Assembly (NCBI GenBank): GCA_024291935.2
Contig: CM044320.1
Coordinates: 49,294,001-49,358,000 of the forward strand
DNA from: Okapia johnstoni
Lineage: Eukaryota; Chordata; Mammalia; Artiodactyla; Giraffidae
Length of the DNA stretch: 64,000 bases
Direction: 5' to 3'
Below are positions 56,248-64,000 of the stretch, one piece after another; position 1 is the stretch's first letter, and each line of letters begins with the position of its first letter. Made by a program: the position numbers and the translations under genes. The notes below the pieces were generated by a model, which saw only the letters and a program-made list of their open reading frames with translations, searched no databases and was not told the origin of the DNA.

Positions 56248-57695
56248 GTTTTATAATGTTTCTATTTAGAACTAAAGGGGTAATTTGTCATACCACTTCA
56301 TTCAGCCAAATTTCAAGTGGAGGTCTGATTTTACGTTGGATTTGTTGAGCCCAAATATCAAAATATGTACACGGCTCTCCAGAACCTTAAGAATAAGTAA
56401 ATTGTGTCACACAGATTTTGTTTGATGAGTCAATAGTTAACAGTTCTATTTTTTTATATGCATGCTATGTACCTAAACATTTGAATACTATTTATTAAAA
56501 ATTGAAACTATGTTATGTGAAGTATATATACATTCTCTCTCAAATACACTCACACACACTACTTAATATTTCTCTAAGCCATTTGCTGAAATTTTGGCAG
56601 CAGGGTATTTTCATGGTTGGCTTCTTTTTGTTTTCATTGTCCGTTTGGTTTGTCTTGGTAACTCCTCTAGCTTATAAAGGACAGTGTGGTGAAAAGTGAA
56701 TCCAGAGTCAGGAAATCTGTGCAAATCAGATTCTCTAAGCCCATCTTCCTCATTGGTTAAAGGTGGGGAATAGGTGAGGAGTTCCCTTCTGGATTCTTTG
56801 ATTCTTATTGCTTTTTCCTTATGAACAAAAAAAAGTCCCCCATGTTGCTCTCTCAACCTCACTTTTACAAGAATTCTCAGTTAGTACCCCACCCCCCTAG
56901 TACCCTACCCCCTAAGCATATTCACCATCTTACCTACCTTGATTTTAACACTGCAATTAGTAATTGAGGGTTTCAACTAGTGAGCTGCAATTTACTTTCA
57001 TGTGTAGATTTTCTAATTGGTGGTTAGGTTAATAGTAATGTTTTAAGTGTTCTCACTTGAAATTGGCATGGTCATTACATGCAGAGTAAGCCTCACCAGT
57101 TTGCTTCCATCATTTGACAAAGCATTTTATTTAATAGTTCTGATTTTCTCCAGATTGTGATGAAAGCATCATGCTTGGAGATCTAAATTTTTCAAGTTAT
57201 TACATTAAGAATATTCATTCATCTGACTACCTATCTCTATAGAACACAGAAGAGTCACTCATAATCTCATAATCCTTGAATATTGAAATATGATTTGGTT
57301 TTTTTCACAACCCTATAAGAATGCTCATTTATTGCTTAAAGTTTACTGTAGCTGTTGGAGATTTTTTTTCTTTTGCTTGATTTATTAGTTGTTTTGTTCT
57401 GCATTTTGTATTTTCTGCTGTTTTTTTAATGCTTTGACATTAGCTATCAATCCATGGATTCTGCCTTGTGTGAACTACTGGATGAAATTTTGGGGCTACA
57501 GAGATCTTGATTCACTCAGTTAATTAAACTACTCATTCAACAGATGATCTATTGAGAGCCAACATTAAAAACAAGACTAAGTTCAATCTTAAAGGGATGT
57601 TATTGATTTACATTAACAAATGTTATCTGTATGTAATTCAATAATATAAAATTTTATAACAGTTATGATCAATACTAAAATGTTGTATTTACATA

Positions 57696-58215
57696 GTGAG
57701 TTGAATAGCCTCCCCTCCAAAATTCATATCCACCTGGAACCTTAGTTGTTGTTCAGTCACTCAGTCATGTCCGACTCTTTGTGAGCCCATGGACTTCAGC
57801 ACACCAGGCTTCCCTGTCCTTCACCAACTCCCAGAGTTTGCTCAAACTCATGTCCATTGAGTCAGTGATGCCATTCAACCATCTCATCCTCTGTCATCTT
57901 CTCCTGCTTTCAATCTTTCCCAGCATCAGGATCTTTTCCAATGAGTCAGCTCTTCGCGTCAGGTGACCAAAGCATTGGAGCTTCAGCTTCAGCATCAGTC
58001 ATTCCAATAAATATTGAGGGCTGATTTCCTTTAGGATTGACTGGTTTAATCTCCTTGTTGTCCAAGGGACTCTCAAGAGTCTTCTCCAGCACCACAATTT
58101 GAAAGCATCCAATCTTTGGCAGCAAAGTGATGTCTCTGCTTTTTAATACGCTGTCTAGGAACCTCAAAATGTGCCCTTATGTGGAAGTAAGATTATATAG
58201 GTGATTCCCTCTTTA
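57696..58215 (+). repeat. MLT1-like LTR fragment split by BovB
   Basis: GTTGAATAGCCTCCCCTCCA, then AAATTCATATCCACCTGGAA before the insertion and ACCTCAAAATGTGCCCTTAT after it read as one MaLR/MLT1-type LTR. Non-coding old endogenous LTR, diverged. Confidence 0.55.
57743..58157 (-). mobile_element. BovB LINE 3' fragment with TSD
   Basis: About 415 bp of reversed BovB 3' end (GTTGTTCAGTCACTCAGTCA, then CATTGAGTCAGTGATGCCAT), with RT C-terminal remnants. GGAACCT at 57736-57742 and 58158-58164 flanks it. It is inserted in the LTR fossil. Confidence 0.9.
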
Positions 58216-58740
58216 GGTTTGTTAATTTGCTGGTTTGGCTCACAGAACTCAGGAAAGCAGTTCACTTACTATTACCAGCGTATTATAAAGGCTACATCTC
58301 AGGAACAGTCAAATGAAAGAAACAACGGGTAAATGGAGGAGGGTGTGGAGCTTCCACACTCTCTGGCACATCACCCCGCTGACACCTTGATGTGTTCACC
58401 AGCTCCAAATACTATCATTTAGTGTGTTTTTTTAATTGGAATTTCCATTACATAGGCATGAATGATTAAATCATTGGCCACTGGCAACTGACATCGATCT
58501 CAATGTCCCTCTCCCCTCCCCAGAGTTCGAGGAATGGGACTGAATTCTAACCCTCTAATCATGTGGTTGGTTCCTCTGGCAACCATCCCTCAGGTCCTTG
58601 TCATGAATAATAAAGATCCTCCTATCACTCAGGAAATGCCAAGAGTTTTAGAATCTCTAAGTCAACCCTCAGCTCCAGCTCATTTCCCACCACTTGCTTT
58701 CCCCCAGATGACTTAGGATCTGGAAACACCAAACTGCTCA
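58200..58740 (+). repeat. Probable old LTR-type fossil, family not named
   Basis: GTTTGGCTCACAGAACTCAG (about 58236), TGACACCTTGATGTG, AATCATGTGGTTGGTTCCTC (about 58557) and AGATCCTCCTATCACTCAGG look like an old ERVL-type LTR. Non-coding. Confidence 0.35.
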
Positions 58741-58969
58741 GTTCCCCAAACTGACCCTTCTCCTTCAGTCATTCAGAAATTTACTTCTCTGTCTTAAATG
58801 TCCTTTCCTCACCACCCACTTCCCTGGTGAGTCTGCAACTTCCCATTTACTCTTCATTCATCAGCTCAATCCCTTTTGATGGTGGGTACTGAGATCTTTA
58901 TTTTGCAGAGGTGAAACTGAGGCTTACAAAGGTACTGTGCACCCTCCCGCTCTGGCCCACGTTACTTAT

Positions 58970-59270
58970 GGTCCTTAAACATCTGTACAACTCCCCCACC
59001 TTCCCTTCTTTTGCTCCTGCCACCGTGTTCACCTTGAATCTTCTCCTTTCTCACCCTGACCCATGAAGTCCTGACTATTCTTCCAAGCCCAGGCCAAACG
59101 TCACCTCCTCCATGAGATCTTACCAGGTAAGCCCACAGCACTTTCCTCTGCTCTTCTTTTAAGCCCCTCCAGGCAGTTACTGGATCTTAATCATCTTTAT
59201 ATCTCCCATGGAGATTAGCATAAAGATTTTACTTAGTGGGGACTCGTCTTTTTTCTTGTTGAACAAATGG
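58970..59270 (+). repeat. L2 LINE 3' region
   Basis: AGGCCAAACGTCACCTCCTC, then CATGAGATCTTACCAGG and ATCTTTATATCTCCCATGG follow the L2 consensus order. Diverged. Confidence 0.6.
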
Positions 59271-59442
59271 AATTCAACTAATGTTAGCCCCAACTCGCTC
59301 CCCTTTCTACTGACTAGCCTTTGTTAGAACTTCAGGATTGCCTTAATATTTTAAAATGAAAAACTTGTTGCTGCTAAGCAAGCTCCAATTTGGCTGATTT
59401 CAGGAGTAAGGGACATGTAAACCCATTACTTACAGAAGGTGT

Positions 59443-60359
59443 TTTATTATATTTACTGAAGGATGGTGGGGAGAAGAATGCAACAATATAACAATGAAGG
59501 AAGGAAATGAACTAATTCCTGCTTTAGGGGAAGTATACACAGCTGTGCACCCAGCTGAAGGAGTGTTTTCCAAAAGCAAAACAAACAAATAAATGAAAAA
59601 TGAGTAATTACATGCACTAAAGCCAATAGAGAGCACTTTCATGAGAGAAAAGGGAATGTCCCATAACTGGAGTTATCTGCATACTCTGAATTTGTAAATG
59701 CCACCTCAGGATCCTAAGTAGGAAAAGAAATTGCTTGAGGGAATCTTTTATGTGAAAATTATTAACTCTTCTGTATGCTATGCTCCCTTAACTTTGAAGA
59801 ATAAGAAACCATCAAAGGGCTATCACAAATGAATGAATATTCACCAGGACTTCCGGGGATGAGAAAAGCACTATTTATGTTGTAAGAGTTTATCTTTGTG
59901 GAAATTACCTCCACAGACTCAATGGGATGCCATTCATCGTTTAAAGAAATAAGTTTGTATGTTTTTCAAATTTTGTTCCCAAAGAAAAGCCTGTTGCCAT
60001 TATGTTCAGTTTATTGCCCAAATTGAACACAACTCTTTAATAAAATATATGCAATAAGGTAAGATGAAGAGCAAAATGAGAGTTTCCCCTATTTCAACAG
60101 ACTTACAGTAATGATTAATTTAATTTGGCAAACAGGGCATGCCAATGTGAACGAAAAATTCCTTGAGCTTTGTAAAATACAATGTAGAGAGAGTATTTCA
60201 ACCTAGCCCCATATTTACAATTGTTAGGGTTATATAACTACCACATAAATATAGAGGAAAATTCTGGCATGAAGCCAGGTACAAATGCAATAAAAGAAAG
60301 TTATGTATCAGATTTATATCAGGAAAATGAAGAGCTGGACTCTGCTTCTGCAGTGCTCA
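59443..60359 (-). other. NR1H4: Probable NR1H4 3' UTR
   Basis: Lies directly after the NR1H4 stop codon. Minus-strand AATAAA hexamers at 60010-60015 and 59443-59448 would give 3' UTRs of about 350 or 915 nt. The interval is free of ruminant SINEs. The endpoint is not fixed by sequence alone. Confidence 0.45.
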
Positions 60360-60605
<246 letters not shown>

Positions 60606-60739
60606 TCAAGTTCAAAATAAAATGACAAAAAAAAGTGGAAAAGTAAAAATTTGGCATAATTACAGCAAGGTTAACTTTTTTTGAACGGTAACTTACAAAT
60701 ACTGTACACTTAAAATGGGCGAAGTGTTCACACTGATGA

Positions 60740-61015
60740 ATTACATTACTTATTCACAAATAATTAATCAAAAAATATACACAAATTTTATGTACAGAGA
60801 TTCATTTCAACATTGTTTAAAACAACAGCAATGACAAATCTGGAAACATCTTGAATATCAAAACATGGTAACAACCGAGTAAATGATTATACATCATACA
60901 ACATGATGTACATATTGCAACAAACTTCTACCAGTATTATTTTTAATGACATGGAAAAAGTATAAAGACAGTATATTCTTTATTATGTTAAAGAAGTATA
61001 TAGTTTCATTTATGT
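60740..61015 (+). repeat. Old L1 3' fragment (sense)
   Basis: TTTATGTACAGAGATTCATT, then CAACATTGTTTAAAACAACA and GACATGGAAAAAGTATAAAG are in L1 ORF2-end order. Antisense to NR1H4. Confidence 0.55.
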
Positions 61016-61019
61016 CCTG

Positions 61020-61570
61020 CTCAAATTTCAACCCTTTAGATGAGCCTTCCCTGACTACTGATTGTAACAGCATTTTGCTGCCACTTTCTTTCCTTATGGT
61101 GCTGCTGCTGCTGCTAAGTCGCTTCAGTCGTGTCTGACTCTGTGCGATCCTATAGACGGCAGCTCACCAGGCTCCGCCGTCCCTAGGATTCTCCAGGCAA
61201 GAATACTGGAGTGGGTTGCCATTTCCTTCTCCAGTGCATGAAAGGGAAAAGTGAAAGTGAAGTCGCCAGTCGTGTTCGACTCTTAGCGACCCCCTGGACT
61301 GCAGCCTGCCAGGCTCCTCTGTCCATGGGATGTTCCAGGCAAGAGTACTGGAGTGGGGTGCCATTGCCTTCTCCTTCTTTCCTTATATGACATCTTAATT
61401 TTTTTGTAGTATTACCACTCCCTGAAAATTCTTTTTGTTTCTTTATTCATTGTTTTTCTCACTCTGCTAGGATGTAAACTACATCCTGCCTGTTTCTTTG
61501 CTGCTATATCCCACAATGTCTGGAAACATGTTTAGTGTATAAAGGGGTTCAAAATGCAATTATTAAATGA
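61020..61570 (+). repeat. L2 LINE split by BOV-A2
   Basis: CCTGCTCAAATTTCAACCCT and GATGAGCCTTCCCTGACTAC before, CTAGGATGTAAACTACATCC and a TTATTAAATGAATGAGCATG end after the insertion. Confidence 0.65.
61098..61374 (-). repeat. BOV-A2 SINE with 12-bp TSD
   Basis: Reverse-oriented: (GCT)n at the left, GCGTTTAAGTCG-type ends, two BOV-A bodies joined by GTGAAAGTGAAGTC. TTCTTTCCTTAT at 61086-61097 and 61375-61386 is exact. It lies 391 bp from the 61767-61880 exon. Confidence 0.95.
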
Positions 61571-61620
61571 ATGAGCATGATGTTCAGAAAACGGCTAAGA
61601 AGAACTACACTGAAATGTTA

Positions 61621-61998
<378 letters not shown>

Positions 61999-62124
61999 TT
62001 AAATAATGACTATATATAAATATCCCAGTTAAAGGTGAGGCACTGCAAAAAAAGATCAGTTAACAAAATCCTTAAAATATAAACTAATCAATGATTTATC
62101 TTTGATCTTGACTGTGCCTTTGTT

Positions 62125-62407
62125 CAGAGAAGGCAATGGCAACTCACTCCAGTACTCTTGCCTGGAAAATCCCATGGACAGAGGAGCCTGGCAGGCTGCA
62201 GTCCATGGGGTCGCTAAGAGTCGGACACGACTGAGCGACTTCACTTTCACTTTTCACTTTCATTGCATTGCATTGGAGAGGGAAATGGCAACCCACTCCA
62301 GTATTTTTGCCTGGAGAATCCCAGGGACGGAGGAGCCTGGTGGGCTGCCATCTATGGAGTCGCACAGAATCGGACACAACTGAGCGACTTAGCAGCAGCA
62401 GCAGCAA
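62125..62407 (+). repeat. BOV-A2 SINE with TSD
   Basis: Two monomers, with TTCACTTTCACTTTTCACTT and ATTGCATTGCATTGG in the linker and a (CAG)n tail. TGCCTTTGTT at 62115-62124 and 62408-62417 is exact. Antisense to NR1H4. Confidence 0.95.
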
Positions 62408-62639
62408 TGCCTTTGTTTTAGTCACAACTGTGTGACAATAAATGATAATATTCTTGAATTACCAAAAGAATCTCTAAACTTCACCATGTTCTAGATGGGG
62501 CTTAGTTAATCTTTTAAATATCACTATCTATAATCAAGATATAGACAGCATCTTAACCAACAAAAAATTATTGTTCTTTAGTCCGGAAGTATAAACTCTA
62601 CTTAATATATTAGCTAGAGTTCTTAACAGAGTTCCGATC

Positions 62640-63640
62640 TCTCTCTGAAGTATCCACTGCCTACCAGGCAATGGTACTTGGCTTTTCTCTTCAAACTCAG
62701 CATGTCCAAAATCAAAGACATCATGTACAGAACTAAATTCCCCATCTTCCTCCAAATCCACTTCTTTCCTGATGTTCCCATTCTTAGTGACTAGTATCCT
62801 CACCCACCCAATTGTCTCCACCTGGTAACCAAGATTCGGCCTCCGTCTAACTCAGTCTGGTGCTGAGTCCTCTGGATTTGATCAGCTAACTCTCACTTGG
62901 CACCTGGTTGACCTAGTTTAAGTTTTTAATTGTTTTCATCTGGATTACTCCACCTGCCTCCTCACTGGTCTTCCTGTCTTCAGTGTGGTCCCTTTCAATC
63001 CATCCCAGAATCACCCTTCTAAAATTCAAACCACATCGTGTCTCCCTAATTCTTTCAAACCTTCAAAAACTCTCCATGGTTTTGGCATAAATGCCTTCCT
63101 TTTTACATAGGAAACTCTAGGCCCTGTCCTCTGCCTTTCCCACCACCAACTGCTCACCCACATGATAACAATAGGAGTTAACATTTGAGTACTCACTATG
63201 TACCAGGTGCTGTTCTAAGCATTTCTTGCACTGGGACTCATTGAATCTTTCTAACACCCCATAAGATGGGCACAGAGAGGTTACATAACTTGACCAAAGA
63301 CACACAGCTGGTGAAAAGTGGAACCAGGATTCAAACCAAAGCTAGTAGGCCCCAGAGTCCTGGCTCTCAGTTGTGACTAAGGGGTACCATCTTTCTATCA
63401 CACAACATTTACTCCAGGCGTGTTCAGGCACTTGGAGTTCCCTAAAAAATTCTTATTGCTCAGTTTTGTACATGTTATTTTCTCTGCTTGGAATAGCCTC
63501 CTCCTCCTTTATAACTTACTCCTTTTCATAATTTAAGATTCCTTTGTGCCATTCCTCCAGTCATTCAAGAGGTATTCGTTTGGAGCCTGTTCTGTGCTTG
63601 GCCCCACTCCAGAAAAGCTTTGATTAGGGAATTGTGCAGA
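62640..63640 (+). repeat. L2 LINE with an inserted MIR
   Basis: ATTCTTAGTGACTAGTATCC, CTGCCTCCTCACTGGTCTTC and CACATCGTGTCTCCCTAATT, and beyond the MIR TGCTTGGAATAGCCTCCTCC, follow L2 order. Ancient. Confidence 0.6.
63155..63375 (-). repeat. MIR SINE
   Basis: Reverse MIR, unusually complete: CACTATGTACCAGGTGCTGT, CACAGAGAGGTTACATAACT, CACACAGCTGGTGAAAAGTG and CCAGGATTCAAACC. It sits in an L2. Confidence 0.8.
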
Positions 63641-64000
63641 AAGAAAAAAAAAGAAAGGTTGTGTTGTGACTTATGGATGAATTAAGATGAGACTGAGTTT
63701 CCCAGAATTGGTTCACAATAGACAACTCTATTTCATCCCAAACTAGACCTAAAGCCTTAGAGCTTAGGTTGAAACATACCAAAGTAAAATTGGATTCCAA
63801 AGCTAAAAGAGTATAATTATCATCTAATAGTACATTTCACAGGATCAGAAAGTCTGAATCCTCATCTTTAGATGAATCTGAAGAATCTTCTCAAACAGAA
63901 TCCCTGGCCTTTCTCTCTTTTAATCAAAACAGCACTTTTCTCCGCTTCAATGCTTAATCGACCCCAGTGGGCTCTCTCAACAATCGTGTCTTTGTTGAAC

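Larger units (their letters stand above)
53990..60000. other. Spacer between GAS2L3 promoter and NR1H4 3' end
   Basis: Contains a BOV-A2 (54695-54972), a hAT fossil (56051-56247), an MLT1-like LTR piece split by BovB (57696-58215), an unassigned LTR-like stretch (58200-58740) and an L2 (about 58970-59270). The segments 54000-54690, 55000-56040, 56250-57690 and 59280-60000 show no gene. The first is GC-moderate and adjoins the promoter. Confidence 0.6.

Noticed and set aside
62534..62821. 95-residue minus-strand frame as an upstream NR1H4 exon
   Set aside because: It does not match the receptor sequence and lies mostly in an L2 repeat. No fitting splice sites.

Overview
The window is nuclear DNA of a ruminant (cattle, sheep, goat or a close relative). 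This rests on the repeats: BovB (RTE-type) LINEs, about twenty BOV-A/BOV-A2 and Bov-tA SINEs with their typical box order and CAG-rich tails, a ruminant mariner MITE, and ruminant-type L1 3' ends. They lie over older mammalian L2, MIR, L1, LTR and hAT fossils. I cannot separate cattle from sheep or goat without alignment.

Two protein genes are present, both on the minus strand. Bases 60360-61880 hold the last two exons of NR1H4 (bile-acid receptor FXR), including helix 12 and the stop codon. About 6 kb further along in the direction of transcription is GAS2L3: a CpG-rich promoter near 53.6-54.0 kb, a probable non-coding first exon, and eight coding exons at 38172-38219, 30704-30872, 29230-29345, 24796-24937, 24074-24137, 23273-23411, 20725-20832 and 17742-19058. 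These join in frame to a 690-residue protein with CH domain, GAR domain and a long basic disordered tail. The NR1H4 then GAS2L3 order in the same orientation matches the known mammalian synteny (human 12q23.1; cattle chromosome 5 by established knowledge).

Layout: 1-15.5 kb is intergenic DNA downstream of GAS2L3 and rich in repeats; 15.5-17.7 kb is the probable AT-rich GAS2L3 3' UTR; 17.7-53.8 kb is the GAS2L3 gene, with two large repeat-filled introns of 7.3 and 15.6 kb; 53.8-60.0 kb is the short intergenic spacer; 60.0-64.0 kb is the NR1H4 3' end plus part of an intron. The genes are neighbours, not a pathway: FXR is a ligand-controlled transcription factor for bile-acid metabolism, while GAS2L3 is a cell-cycle-regulated actin/microtubule linker used in cytokinesis.

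I found no undescribed multi-gene system. The most useful observations are a tandemly duplicated CHR-like/CCAAT cluster at the GAS2L3 promoter, a second CCAAT pair plus CHR-like motif in the other orientation about 300 bp away (possible divergent promoter), a 7-codon uORF in the probable first exon, a nearly full-length old BovB split by a younger BovB in opposite orientation, a BovB copy whose reverse-transcriptase frame is broken by a single visible stop, and several insertions with exact target-site duplications that date events relative to each other.
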